Position numbers and translations under genes: made by a program. From Halobium salinum (GTDB lineage Archaea; Halobacteriota; Halobacteria; Halobacteriales; Haloferacaceae), in NCBI RefSeq assembly GCF_026586625.1, contig NZ_JAODIW010000005.1:62001-126000 (forward strand): a DNA stretch of 64,000 nucleotides, read 5' to 3'. Shown here in pieces: positions 34,377 to 43,308 of this stretch. The notes under the pieces are model-generated. The model saw nothing but the letters and a program-made list of their open reading frames with translations, was not told the origin of the DNA and did no database searches. Each line of letters opens with the position of its first letter. Position 1 is the first letter of the stretch.

Positions 34377-35993
34377 TCAGTCCGCGTTCGGTCTGCCGGC
34401 CCCGCCTGCTGGACCGGGACCCATCCCCTCCTCGCCCTCCGCGTCGTCGCCGAGGTCGGTCGCGGACAGGCGCTCGTCGATCCGCACCAGCTGGACCGCG
34501 AGGTCCGTCGCCGCCGTCAGCGTCGCGCGCTTGACCGGCAGCGGGTCGACGATGGGGTCCTCGGCGAGGACGTCGCGGGTCGTCCCGGCGAGCGCGTCGA
34601 CGCCGACCGCGTCGCGATCCTCCGAGCGGGCGACGCGAAGGCGGATTTCGGCCTCCCACGCGTCCATCCCCGCGGTCCGGCCGAGTGCGCGGGGGACCGT
34701 CATCAGCGCGTCGCCGAACGCCTCGGCGGCGAGCTGCGACCGGTCGGGTATCGACCGGGCCTCCCGCCGGACCGCCTCGGCCGCGGTCGCCTCCGCGGCG
34801 CCGCCGCCGGGGACGACCCGACCGTCGCGGACGGCGGCCGCTGCCGCCGCGACCGCCGACTCGACCGAGCGCTCGAACGCCGTCGCGCTCCGCGGGTCGG
34901 GCGCGCGACAGAACAGCGTGTAGACGGCCTCGCCAGCCCCGTCGGTGACGAACGTCATGTCGCGGCCCGCCTTCCGTTCGACCCGAACGGCCGCGTCGCC
35001 CAGGGTCTCCGCGGTGACCTGTTCGAGCGTGGGGACGACCGTCGCGCCGGTTGCCCGGGCGACCCGACGAAGTTCGTCGGCGTCTAGGCGGTCGACCCCG
35101 AGAACGCCGCGTGCGGCGAGCTCGCTCTCGACGCGCTCGTTTATCGCCTGTTCGGTGAACACGGCGCCGCAGCCGGCCTCGACTGCGGCGTCGAGCTGCT
35201 CGGCGAACGCGGACCGTTCGTAGTCGGCGACGGCCTCGCGCTCCTCGAAGGAGTCGACGTCGAGTTCGACGCGTCGCGAGACGCGTCCCAACTCGGTGCC
35301 GACGGTCGGGACGTCGACGGTCGAAGAGAGGACGGCGACCCCCCGGCGGTCGGGCGTCCGGGGCATGGCCGGCGTCGTCAGGTTGCGGTCGAGGACCACA
35401 CCCTCCACCAACTCCGTCTCGGCGGCCGCCCCGCCGGTGCGGGAGACGACCTCGATCGCGTCCCGGGCGCCGGGACCGACGTCACCAGTTCCGACCTCGT
35501 CGCCGAGCCGCTCCAGGGCCGCGGCGACCTGGTCTGCGACGGCGCCCCGGGCGGACGGGTCGCGTGTCCCCGTGAGCGCGGTCCGGGCAACCGCCGCCGG
35601 CCCGTACTCGTCGAGCGGACGCGCCGTGCGGTCGAGCGTCGCGAGCGCCCTCTCCAGTCCGGTTCGGTACCCCTGTTCGATCGCGGTGGGGTGGAGCCCC
35701 CGTTCGCGGAGGCGCTCGGCCTCGGTCAGCAGCGCGCCGACGAGGGCGACGACGCTTCCGGCGCCGTCGCCGTGGCGTTCGCGGAACCCGGTCGCCGTCG
35801 ACGAGAGGAGCGTGACGGCCGGGTCGTCCACGTCGAGGCTGTCCAGCAGTTCGGTCGACGAGGCGGTGGTCTTGACGTTGCCGTCGGCGCCGACGAGTAA
35901 CTTGTTGGCACCGAACGGTCCGAGCGCGGTACGGATGACGTCGCACACCGTCCGAACCTCCCCGACGAGTCCGACGTCGCTCTCGTCTGCCAT
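34377..35993 (-). CDS. Divergent TCP-1/cpn60 (thermosome-like) chaperonin, paralogue 2
   Basis: A 538-residue group II chaperonin relative. RTALGPFGANKLLV at about 21-34 matches the equatorial motif. NDGAT is replaced by TASST (43-47), GDG is kept as HGDGAGSVVALVGALL (74-89), and the C-terminal VPGGGAAEA motif is intact. The tail ends in a Gly/Pro/Met-rich stretch like other chaperonins. Compared with paralogue 1, a different subset of ATPase motifs is preserved. It might form mixed rings with paralogue 1 or with the cell's thermosome. ATG 35993 is the natural start. Confidence 0.82.
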   Translation of the reverse strand: MADESDVGLVGEVRTVCDVIRTALGPFGANKLLVGADGNVKTTASSTELLDSLDVDDPAVTLLSSTATGFRERHGDGAGSVVALVGALLTEAERLRERGLHPTAIEQGYRTGLERALATLDRTARPLDEYGPAAVARTALTGTRDPSARGAVADQVAAALERLGDEVGTGDVGPGARDAIEVVSRTGGAAAETELVEGVVLDRNLTTPAMPRTPDRRGVAVLSSTVDVPTVGTELGRVSRRVELDVDSFEEREAVADYERSAFAEQLDAAVEAGCGAVFTEQAINERVESELAARGVLGVDRLDADELRRVARATGATVVPTLEQVTAETLGDAAVRVERKAGRDMTFVTDGAGEAVYTLFCRAPDPRSATAFERSVESAVAAAAAAVRDGRVVPGGGAAEATAAEAVRREARSIPDRSQLAAEAFGDALMTVPRALGRTAGMDAWEAEIRLRVARSEDRDAVGVDALAGTTRDVLAEDPIVDPLPVKRATLTAATDLAVQLVRIDERLSATDLGDDAEGEEGMGPGPAGGAGRPNAD

Positions 35994-36093
35994 GGTGGGC
36001 CATGGCCAGCGGGCGCCTATATATCTACCGCGACGAGTGTTCGCCCGATAGTAGGTTGTATTCTGATAGGTGGTCGGTGAAAGCGGGAGTAAA

Positions 36094-36100
36094 CATTATA
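36094..36100 (+). promoter_or_regulatory. TATA-like box for second ABC system
   Basis: CATTATA lies 28-34 bp upstream of ATG 36128, in a locally A/T-rich stretch, consistent with a strong leaderless promoter. Confidence 0.6.
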
Positions 36101-36127
36101 GTACAATGGTGATGATTAGCGTACGGT

Positions 36128-37720
36128 ATGTCAACAGACGGCAGGAGTGAGAAGACAGCCGAGAGTACCGACGGGACGGGCACCGACCGTTCCCGACGTG
36201 ACTTCGTCAAGGCGACCACGGCGGCCGCGTCCGCCGGTGCGCTGGGCGCCCTGGCCGGCTGTACGGGTGACGGTGGCGACGGTGGCAACGATACCGGCGG
36301 CGACACCGGTGGCGACGGGGACGGCAATGACTCCGGTGGTGGCGGCGGTGGCGGCGGTGGTGGCGGCAGCGAGTCCGTCGAAGTCCAGTTCCTGTCGGCC
36401 CAGGCGGCCGAGAATTCCTCGATCCGGAGCCACTTCCAGGAGTCGATGCAGGACTTCCAGGAGAAGTCCGGCAACGTCTCCGTCAGCCTGCAGACGGCGT
36501 CCTACGGGGACATGAAGAACAAGCTGGCCTCGACCGTCCAGTCCGGGAACCCGCCGGCGCTCGCAGAGTCCGGTTCGGCAGGGCTCCAGTTCTTCCTCAA
36601 CGACCAACTCGTCGACCACACGAAGTTCTTCGAGGGGTCAGACACCTTCCCGGACGACTTCACGGTCCCGAACAAGGAGGTCGCGAACTTCCGCGACCAG
36701 TGGTGGTCGGCCGGCGCGATCCGCCACACCAGCAGCAACCTCGGAATCCGACCGAAGATTTTCAGCCAGGTCGGCATCCAGAACCCGATGGAGGAGCTGA
36801 ACACCTGGAGCAAGTTCCACGACGCCATCGTGCAGATCGACGAGGAGATGGACACCATCGCCTACGAGGAGACGGGCGTCGCCGGCGACTTGGAATCCTA
36901 CTGGGGGCAGGCCCGGACCGCATACACCGGCGGGACGGACCCCTGGATCCGCGGGAACCCCGACGACCCGGACGTGGTCATCGCCAACTCCGACATGGAG
37001 GAGGACCGCCGGCGGACCGACGGGATGATCAAGGCCTGCATTAAGCGGGCCAACGAGTTCAGCAGCGACGAGGCCGCCTCGCGCGGCGACGAGGAGATCC
37101 CGTCGCTGATGCTCACCGGCCGGGTCGCCTCGTTCACCTACGCGACGCCGACCGCCCGTCGGTGGTTCGCGGTCAACGAGGACGCGACGATCGGCTGGGC
37201 CGACGGCGAAGGGGACTTCATGCTCCTGCCGGACCCCAAGCTCGACGCCGAGTACGGGAGCAAGATCGGGGTCAGCGACCTCGAGGGACTCGAGGGCGAA
37301 CACGGTGGCCACGTCTGGGGGCTCGAACAGGCCCACACCGTGTTCAGCGGCGTGAGCAACGCCAAGCAGCAGGGCGCCTGGGAGCTGTCCCAGTACCTGT
37401 TCAGCGACGACGACTTCGTGCTTCCGGCGTGGGGTGAGCACTACCAGTCCATTCCGGGTCTCGCCACGAAGATGGACCCGCTCCTCAACGAGTACCCCGA
37501 CCTGCCCCAGAACTTCCAGCGGGCGATCGAGAACCAGAACCAGTACGCCGAGCAGTACGCGAACACGGGCGGGGCCTGGGACCTGCGTGCGACCGACCCC
37601 ATCCGGTGGACCGACATCAACGAGACGATCAGTCAGGCCATCGCCGGCCAGCACAGCGTCGACGAGACCCCCGGTCTGGTCCGCGAGCGTGTGCTGACCC
37701 GAATCGAAGAGTCGGGCTGA
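36128..37720 (+). CDS. Sugar ABC transporter substrate-binding lipoprotein (second system)
   Basis: A 530-residue secreted binding protein. The twin-arginine motif SRRDFVK lies at 22-28 with lipobox LAGC at Cys45; the n-region of 20 residues is unusually long and Thr/Glu-rich. A Gly/Asp linker runs to about residue 83. The family 1 binding domain starts at VEVQFLSAQAAENSSI. The ligand pocket region keeps many Trp and Tyr residues, as for oligosaccharides. It is the first gene of the second CUT1 importer and has its own promoter; it shares little obvious identity with the first system's binding protein. Confidence 0.88.
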   Translation: MSTDGRSEKTAESTDGTGTDRSRRDFVKATTAAASAGALGALAGCTGDGGDGGNDTGGDTGGDGDGNDSGGGGGGGGGGGSESVEVQFLSAQAAENSSIRSHFQESMQDFQEKSGNVSVSLQTASYGDMKNKLASTVQSGNPPALAESGSAGLQFFLNDQLVDHTKFFEGSDTFPDDFTVPNKEVANFRDQWWSAGAIRHTSSNLGIRPKIFSQVGIQNPMEELNTWSKFHDAIVQIDEEMDTIAYEETGVAGDLESYWGQARTAYTGGTDPWIRGNPDDPDVVIANSDMEEDRRRTDGMIKACIKRANEFSSDEAASRGDEEIPSLMLTGRVASFTYATPTARRWFAVNEDATIGWADGEGDFMLLPDPKLDAEYGSKIGVSDLEGLEGEHGGHVWGLEQAHTVFSGVSNAKQQGAWELSQYLFSDDDFVLPAWGEHYQSIPGLATKMDPLLNEYPDLPQNFQRAIENQNQYAEQYANTGGAWDLRATDPIRWTDINETISQAIAGQHSVDETPGLVRERVLTRIEESG

Positions 37721-37771
37721 AGCGACGCGCCGCCTCCGGGCAGCGCGAACCACTTCCCCCGTCGGCGGGGC

Positions 37772-37783
37772 CAAAGATTTATT
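37772..37783 (+). promoter_or_regulatory. BRE/TATA-like element for second-system permeases
   Basis: CAAAGATTTATT lies about 25-36 bp upstream of ATG 37808. The same CAAAGAT prefix precedes the TATA box of the ATPase gene (39656), suggesting matched promoter strength or shared control. Confidence 0.55.
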
Positions 37784-37807
37784 CGTTACACATCGGTCAT
37801 AGTCATC

Positions 37808-38755
37808 ATGGCACAGGAACAGGGTCGGACAGCCGACCAGATACGCGAACGGTACGGTATCGGGGAGCGAACGCTCACGGATCGGATCAAGGACAACTGG
37901 GTGGGATACCTGTTCATCATACCCACCTTCATCGCCTTCACCGGCCTGTTCTACTTCCCCATCGCCCGGGGGGTGTTCATGACGTTCACGAACGCCTCGC
38001 TGGGCGTCACGGGGGAGTTCATCGGGCTCGACAACTACGCCTGGCTCCTGACGAACGACCTGTTCTTCTACTCGTTCGGCTGGACCATCGTGTTCGTCTT
38101 CGGGACCACGTTCACGCAGCTCGGGTTAGGTGTCGTCGCCGCGCTCCTGCTGAACGAACTCCGCGAGGTCGCGAAGGACTGGGTCGGCGTGTTGATCATG
38201 TCGCCGTACTTCTCGGCGCCGCTGGCCGGGGGTGTCATCTGGATGTGGTTCCTGGACTCCAACTTCGGGTTCGTTCCGAAGTTGTTCGGTCTCTTCGGCT
38301 TGACAGCCCCGTCGTTCCTCGCCGGGGACTTCTGGCCGTTCGTCTCGCTGATCGTCGCACAGACGTGGCACGACTACGCCTACTCGGCGATCATCTACGC
38401 CGCGGCGATCGTGAGCATCCCGAGCGAGCAGTACGAGGCCGCGGCGCTGTCGGGCGCCGGGCGACTCCGCCGGTTCCGGGACGTCACGCTGCCGCATCTG
38501 CTCATCCCGACGATCGTCATCCTCTCGCTGCGGACGGCCTGGAACATCGCGGAGTTCTCCCAGCCGTTCGCCCTGACCGGCGGCGGACCCGGGACGCAGA
38601 CGATGCTGATGAGCATCCTCACGTACCGCGTCGCGTTCGTCAACACGAACTTCGCGCGGGCGTACACGATCGGGATGGCGATGGTCGTGCTGTCGATGTC
38701 GGCGGCCGTCATCTACGTCAAGGCAATCGACCAGGAGGACGACCTCTACGTCTGA
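37808..38755 (+). CDS. Sugar ABC transporter permease (MalF/UgpA-like, second system)
   Basis: A 315-residue protein with six predicted spans. The EAA loop reads YEAAALSGAGRLRRF then DVTLPHLL (about 210-233). The N-terminus (about 35 residues) is charged and cytoplasmic. It forms the channel with the product of 38768, whose gene starts 12 bp after this stop. A separate TATA-like element in the 87-bp gap from the binding-protein gene allows different expression levels of the two. Confidence 0.9.
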   Translation: MAQEQGRTADQIRERYGIGERTLTDRIKDNWVGYLFIIPTFIAFTGLFYFPIARGVFMTFTNASLGVTGEFIGLDNYAWLLTNDLFFYSFGWTIVFVFGTTFTQLGLGVVAALLLNELREVAKDWVGVLIMSPYFSAPLAGGVIWMWFLDSNFGFVPKLFGLFGLTAPSFLAGDFWPFVSLIVAQTWHDYAYSAIIYAAAIVSIPSEQYEAAALSGAGRLRRFRDVTLPHLLIPTIVILSLRTAWNIAEFSQPFALTGGGPGTQTMLMSILTYRVAFVNTNFARAYTIGMAMVVLSMSAAVIYVKAIDQEDDLYV

Positions 38756-38767
38756 GGTACTACTACC

Positions 38768-39607
38768 ATGTTAAACCCAACCAAACGAGACCGGGCGCTG
38801 CTGTACGCCGGAATCATCGCGTTCGCGCTGTTCGCGGTGGTTCCGTACTACTGGATCCTTCGGACGTCGATCCTGACCAACTTCGCGGCGATCAGTCCCG
38901 ACACCGGGTTCCTCCCGCTGGGGGAGCTGACCCTCGACCCGTACTTCGCCGTGTGGGCCGACTTCGCGTTCCCGCTGTACTTCAGAAACAGCATCATCGT
39001 CGCGTTCGGAGCGACGCTCATCTCGCTGTTCTTCGCCATTCCGGGCGCGTACGCGTTCGCGCGACTCGACTTCCCGGGTCGACAGGCGCTGTTCTACACC
39101 GCCGTGTTCACCATCATGTTCCCCTGGATCGTGCTGACGATTCCGGTGTACGAGGTGTTCTACTTCCTCAACCTGGTGAACACGCTGCCGGGCATCGTCA
39201 TCGCCCTGTCGATATTCGTGCTCCCCCAGAACATCTGGCTGTTACAGGGGTTCTTCCGACAGGGGATTCCCGAGAACATCGAGGAGGCGGCACTTATCGA
39301 CGGCCACAACGAGCTGACCGCGTTCATGCGCATCGTCCTGCCACTGAGCGCGCCCGCGATCGGCGCTGCCGCGCTGTTCGCGTTCCTCACCGCGTGGAAC
39401 AACTTCCTGTGGGTGTTCGTGCTCACGAGCGACGAGGGCGTCCGAACGGCGACGGTCGCCATCCACTACATCCTCGGCAGCGACGTGCTGCGTGAGTGGA
39501 ACACGCTGATGGCCTCGGTGGTGCTGCTCGTGGCGCCGCCGGTGATCTTCTACGGCCTCTCCCGGCGTTACCTCGGAGAGGGGCTCGGGGGGTCCCCGGG
39601 CGGGTGA
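38768..39607 (+). CDS. Sugar ABC transporter permease (MalG/UgpE-like, second system)
   Basis: A 279-residue protein with six predicted spans. The EAA loop reads IEEAALIDGHNELTAF then RIVLPLSAP (about 174-198). It is shorter at the N-terminus than the first-system counterpart and begins directly before the first span (ALLYAGIIAFALFAVVPYYW). It is co-transcribed with 37808. Confidence 0.9.
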   Translation: MLNPTKRDRALLYAGIIAFALFAVVPYYWILRTSILTNFAAISPDTGFLPLGELTLDPYFAVWADFAFPLYFRNSIIVAFGATLISLFFAIPGAYAFARLDFPGRQALFYTAVFTIMFPWIVLTIPVYEVFYFLNLVNTLPGIVIALSIFVLPQNIWLLQGFFRQGIPENIEEAALIDGHNELTAFMRIVLPLSAPAIGAAALFAFLTAWNNFLWVFVLTSDEGVRTATVAIHYILGSDVLREWNTLMASVVLLVAPPVIFYGLSRRYLGEGLGGSPGG

Positions 39608-39655
39608 CCACCACCGGGGGATAATTTCCCTGCCGGGTCGCGTCGAAACGGGAGT

Positions 39656-39667
39656 CAAAGATATAAG
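39656..39667 (+). promoter_or_regulatory. BRE/TATA-like element for second-system ATPase
   Basis: CAAAGATATAAG lies 33-44 bp upstream of ATG 39700, a little farther than leaderless spacing, so a short leader is possible. Confidence 0.5.
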
Positions 39668-39699
39668 ACCACGCGGAAAACACACTGCAACGATAAACC

Positions 39700-40866
39700 A
39701 TGGCACAACTCGAACTCGACAAAGTCACCAAGGTGTTCGACGACTCGTCGGGCACCATCGTCGCCGTCGAAGAGCTCGACCTGGACATCGACGACGGGGA
39801 GTTCGTCGTCTTCGTCGGCCCCTCGGGCTGCGGGAAGTCGACGACGCTGCGGATGGTCTCCGGACTGGAGACCATCACGGACGGCGAGATTCGACTCGGG
39901 GGCGAGCGTATCAACGAACAGTCGCCGAAAGACCGAGACATCGCGATGGTGTTCCAGTCCTACGCGCTCTACCCGCACAAGACCGTTCGTGGGAACATGG
40001 CGTACGGGCTCCAGCTGAGCACCGACCTCGACGACCAGGAGATCAACCGCCGCGTCGAGGAGGCCGCCGACATGATGGGCATCGAGGACCTCCTCGACAA
40101 GAAGCCGGCGTCGCTCTCCGGTGGGCAACAACAGCGCGTCGCGACGGGTCGTGCAATCGTGCGCGAGCCTGCCGTCTTCCTATTCGACGAGCCGCTGTCG
40201 AACCTCGACGCGAAGCTCCGCAAGCACATGCGCACCGAGCTGGCGCGCATCCACTCGGAGGTCGGCATCACGACCATCTACGTGACCCACGACCAGGAGG
40301 AGGCGATGACGATGGCCGACCGAATCGTCATCCTCAACGACGGCCGCCTCCAGCAGGTCGGTACGCCGAAGGAGGTGTACTACGAGCCCAACAACCGGTT
40401 CGTCGCCGACTTCATCGGCTCGCCGTCGATGAACTTCCTCGACGTGAAACTCGACCGCGACGGGACGGGAAGTGGGACGCTCGTCGGCGACGAGGTGAGC
40501 TACAAAGTGTCGGACGGGATGGTCGGGAACCTCGACGACGCCAGCTCCGACCTGGTCCTCGGCGTCCGGCCCGAGAACATCAGAATCGAGGCGGGCGCGC
40601 CGCCCGAGAAGAGCATCGAGGCGACGGTCGACGTCGTCGAGGTGATCGGGTCGGACAACTTCATCTACCTCGACCTGGCGGGACAGGAGTTCCGCGTCCG
40701 CACCCCCTCCGAGATCGAGCCGGAGGAGGATGAGACGGTGACGCTCACCTTCGACGAGGAGAACGTCCACCTGTTCGACGCTCGAACCGGAGATGCGCTC
40801 GTCCACGGGCGCTCCCAGGCGAGCGTGTCGGCGCCCCCGGAGCAGTCAGATACCGCCGCCGACTGA
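39700..40866 (+). CDS. Sugar ABC transporter ATPase (MalK/UgpC-like, second system)
   Basis: A 388-residue ATPase with Walker A GPSGCGKST (40-48), signature LSGGQQQR (about 138-145), Walker B VFLFDEPLSNLDAK and switch region VTHDQEEAMT. A C-terminal OB-fold regulatory domain follows from about residue 235. The Ser/Pro/Ala-rich tail ends SDTAAD. It completes the second importer: binding protein, two permeases, ATPase in order. An own promoter suggests it may serve more than one importer. Confidence 0.9.
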   Translation: MAQLELDKVTKVFDDSSGTIVAVEELDLDIDDGEFVVFVGPSGCGKSTTLRMVSGLETITDGEIRLGGERINEQSPKDRDIAMVFQSYALYPHKTVRGNMAYGLQLSTDLDDQEINRRVEEAADMMGIEDLLDKKPASLSGGQQQRVATGRAIVREPAVFLFDEPLSNLDAKLRKHMRTELARIHSEVGITTIYVTHDQEEAMTMADRIVILNDGRLQQVGTPKEVYYEPNNRFVADFIGSPSMNFLDVKLDRDGTGSGTLVGDEVSYKVSDGMVGNLDDASSDLVLGVRPENIRIEAGAPPEKSIEATVDVVEVIGSDNFIYLDLAGQEFRVRTPSEIEPEEDETVTLTFDEENVHLFDARTGDALVHGRSQASVSAPPEQSDTAAD

Positions 40867-40979
40867 CCGCTCGACGCCGACAGCTCACCCGACTCGCGGT
40901 ACGTTCCGGCACCGACCGAGGGGCCGCTGGAACGACCGGGACGCGAACGTTTTTGAGGGTCGCTCCGACACGTGAGAGT

Positions 40980-42035
40980 ATGGCATACGACATCGCCCTG
41001 ATTCCGGGCGACGGGATCGGTCAGGAGGTCGTAGCGGCCGCGCGACCCGTACTGGACGACGCCGCCACGGACGCCGGCTTCTCGCTCGACTACGAACGCT
41101 TCGACTGGGGGAGCGAGCGCTACCTCGACGAGGGGGCGATGATGCCCGACGACGGGATCGACCGCCTCCGGGACCGCGACGCCATCCTCCTCGGCGCGGT
41201 CGGCCACCCCGACATCCCCGACCACGTGACGCTGCGGGGACTGATGCTCCCCATCCGCAAGCGCTTCAACCAGCAGGTGTGCAGGCGTCCGGCCGTGCTG
41301 TACGAGGGCGTCGAGAGCCCCCTGCGGGGGTACGGGGGTGGCGACATCGACCTCGTCGTCTTCCGGGAGAACACGGAGGGGGAGTACGCGGACGTCGGCG
41401 GGCGCGAACACCGCGGGTTCGACCACGAGGTGGCGATACAGAGCGCGGTGTTCACCCGGCAGGGGACCGAGGACGTCGTCCGCGCGGCGTTCGAGGCCGC
41501 GACCGAGCGCGACGGCAAACTGACGAACGTGACGAAGTCGAACGCCCAGGCCTACGGGATGGTGCTGTGGGACGACGTCGTCGCGGAGGTAGGCGAGGAG
41601 TACCCCGACGTGGAAGTCGAACGCCTGCTCGTCGACGCCGCCTCGATGGACTTCGTCCGCCGGCCCGACGAGTTCGACGTCGTCGTCGCCTCGAACCTCT
41701 TCGGCGACATCCTCACCGACCTCGGCGCCATCGTCACCGGGAGCATGGGGCTCGCTCCCTCCGCGAACGTCAACGTCGAGGGCGACTACCCGTCGATGTT
41801 CGAGCCCGTCCACGGGAGCGCCCCCGACATCGTCGGCCAGGGCGTCGCCAACCCGCTCGCGACCGTCCTCTCCGGGGCGATGCTGTTCGACCACCTCGGC
41901 GAGGAGGCGGCCGGGGAGCGCCTCCGTGGGGCCGTGGCCGACCAACTCGCCGACGGCGACGCCCCTCGGACGCCCGACCTCGGCGGCGACGCCGGCACCG
42001 AGGCGGTCGTGCGGGACCTCAGAGACCGTCTCTGA
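40980..42035 (+). CDS. Tartrate dehydrogenase/decarboxylase or D-malate dehydrogenase family
   Basis: A 351-residue member of the isocitrate/isopropylmalate dehydrogenase fold. It has IPGDGIGQEV near the start, GAVGHPDIPDHVTLRGLMLP (about 73-92) and RENTEGEYADVGG (about 132-144). The catalytic Lys is in VTKSNAQAYGMVLWDD (about 187-202), and SNLFGDILTDLGA is the metal-binding helix. The GHPD-x-PDH-V sequence is characteristic of TtuC/DmlA enzymes, which oxidatively decarboxylate D-malate or tartrate. ATG 40980 fits a T-rich TATA-like box around 40949-40955. It connects four-carbon diacids to pyruvate or glycerate. Confidence 0.84.
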   Translation: MAYDIALIPGDGIGQEVVAAARPVLDDAATDAGFSLDYERFDWGSERYLDEGAMMPDDGIDRLRDRDAILLGAVGHPDIPDHVTLRGLMLPIRKRFNQQVCRRPAVLYEGVESPLRGYGGGDIDLVVFRENTEGEYADVGGREHRGFDHEVAIQSAVFTRQGTEDVVRAAFEAATERDGKLTNVTKSNAQAYGMVLWDDVVAEVGEEYPDVEVERLLVDAASMDFVRRPDEFDVVVASNLFGDILTDLGAIVTGSMGLAPSANVNVEGDYPSMFEPVHGSAPDIVGQGVANPLATVLSGAMLFDHLGEEAAGERLRGAVADQLADGDAPRTPDLGGDAGTEAVVRDLRDRL

Positions 42036-42045
42036 GTGGGTCCGG

Positions 42046-43272
42046 ATGGAGCCCCCATCCCGCGACGCGTTCGTCCGTCGGCTCCGCGAGTTGGACCGCG
42101 AGGCGCTCGTCCGGCTCGTCGGGGACCTCGAATCGACCCGGGGCGGGACGGTCGAACGGACGGACGGGGGGTTGCTGGTCGAGCGCCCGTCCGGCGAGCA
42201 CCGCCGGCTCGTGGTGGCGACGACGGCTCGGCGGGCAATCGACATCGTAGCCGGAGCCGATTCCGCCGTCGACGCGGTCGTCCTCGGACGGGCGCTTGAT
42301 GGCGATGCCGACGCCGGCGCCCTCGACGGAACCCGGGTCGTCGGTCCGGACGACCTCCACGCGATGGCGCTGTACGCCGTCGACCGCGAGGACCTCCCGC
42401 CGCTTCTCGACTGCCACTTCGGAAGCGGCGCGTTCGACGACGCCGGCGGAGAGAGACGCTTCGGCGGGTTCGACGTTCGGCGGGTTGTTTCTCGGGCGAG
42501 TGACGTACCGGACCGGCAAGCGACCGGCGCCGCCGCGGGTGTGCTCCTCGCAGTCGTCCTCGCGGCGCTGGTCGTGACCGCCGCACCCGTGACCGTCCCC
42601 TGGACCGGTATCGGGCCCACCGACGCGGGGGGTGCCTCCGACGGTCGGACCGCGACCGAGGCGGAGACGACCGCTGGACGGTCGACGGGGGGACCGACGA
42701 CGAGTCCGGCGGCCCCGGCGGGGGCCCTCGGCGCGACCGACCGGAACGGGAGCGCCTGCCCCCGGCCACCACGGGACGCACATCCCGCGGCCCTCCGGCC
42801 CGAGCCGGTCGCCGTCGCCACCGCCTTCGGGCTCGACGGCTGGACGATTCGGCTGGCGACGAACGTCAGCTCCTTCCGGGGGCCGAACGAGCTCTCGATT
42901 CCCTACCTGCCGGAGGTTCGCCACGAGACGAGCTACCGGAGCCCGTCGGGGGCGACAGTCGTGCTCACGGTCGATCGGTGGCCGGACGACGACCGCGCCG
43001 CCGCGGCGGGCGCCGCGCTGGCCGCCGACCGGACGGTGGCCCTCCGGTGGGGTCGGTACACGATGGGCGTGCTCGTCTACCCGGTATCGGACGGAACGAG
43101 TACGGCGGCAGAACGGTCCGGCAGCGGGCCGGGCGACGCCGACCGCCGAAGGTCGGCAGAGACGGGCCGCCTGTTGCTGTCGCACGCGACGACGCCCGAC
43201 GGCCTGCGGCTGGGAGCGGACTGCGTCGCGGAACTCACGCTCGACGGGAACGCGACCGGTGCGGGAACCTGA
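42046..43272 (+). CDS. Haloarchaeal membrane protein with restriction-endonuclease-like N-terminal domain (uncertain)
   Basis: A 408-residue protein. The N-terminal about 130 residues resemble the Mrr/restriction-endonuclease-like module found in many haloarchaeal hypotheticals (LLVERPSGEHRRLVVATTAR, then a VVGPDDLHAMALYAVDRED end). One hydrophobic span lies at about 168-190 (GVLLAVVLAALVVTAAPV). The C-terminal about 200 residues would be outside the cell, Thr/Ser/Gly-rich, with a single Cys in SACPRPP and another near the end. It begins 10 bp after the tartrate dehydrogenase gene but is probably unrelated to sugar metabolism. The nuclease resemblance is a visual impression only. Confidence 0.55.
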   Translation: MEPPSRDAFVRRLRELDREALVRLVGDLESTRGGTVERTDGGLLVERPSGEHRRLVVATTARRAIDIVAGADSAVDAVVLGRALDGDADAGALDGTRVVGPDDLHAMALYAVDREDLPPLLDCHFGSGAFDDAGGERRFGGFDVRRVVSRASDVPDRQATGAAAGVLLAVVLAALVVTAAPVTVPWTGIGPTDAGGASDGRTATEAETTAGRSTGGPTTSPAAPAGALGATDRNGSACPRPPRDAHPAALRPEPVAVATAFGLDGWTIRLATNVSSFRGPNELSIPYLPEVRHETSYRSPSGATVVLTVDRWPDDDRAAAAGAALAADRTVALRWGRYTMGVLVYPVSDGTSTAAERSGSGPGDADRRRSAETGRLLLSHATTPDGLRLGADCVAELTLDGNATGAGT

Positions 43273-43308
43273 CGGGTCACCGGGGACCGCCTGAGTCGCC
43301 GCCGCACC

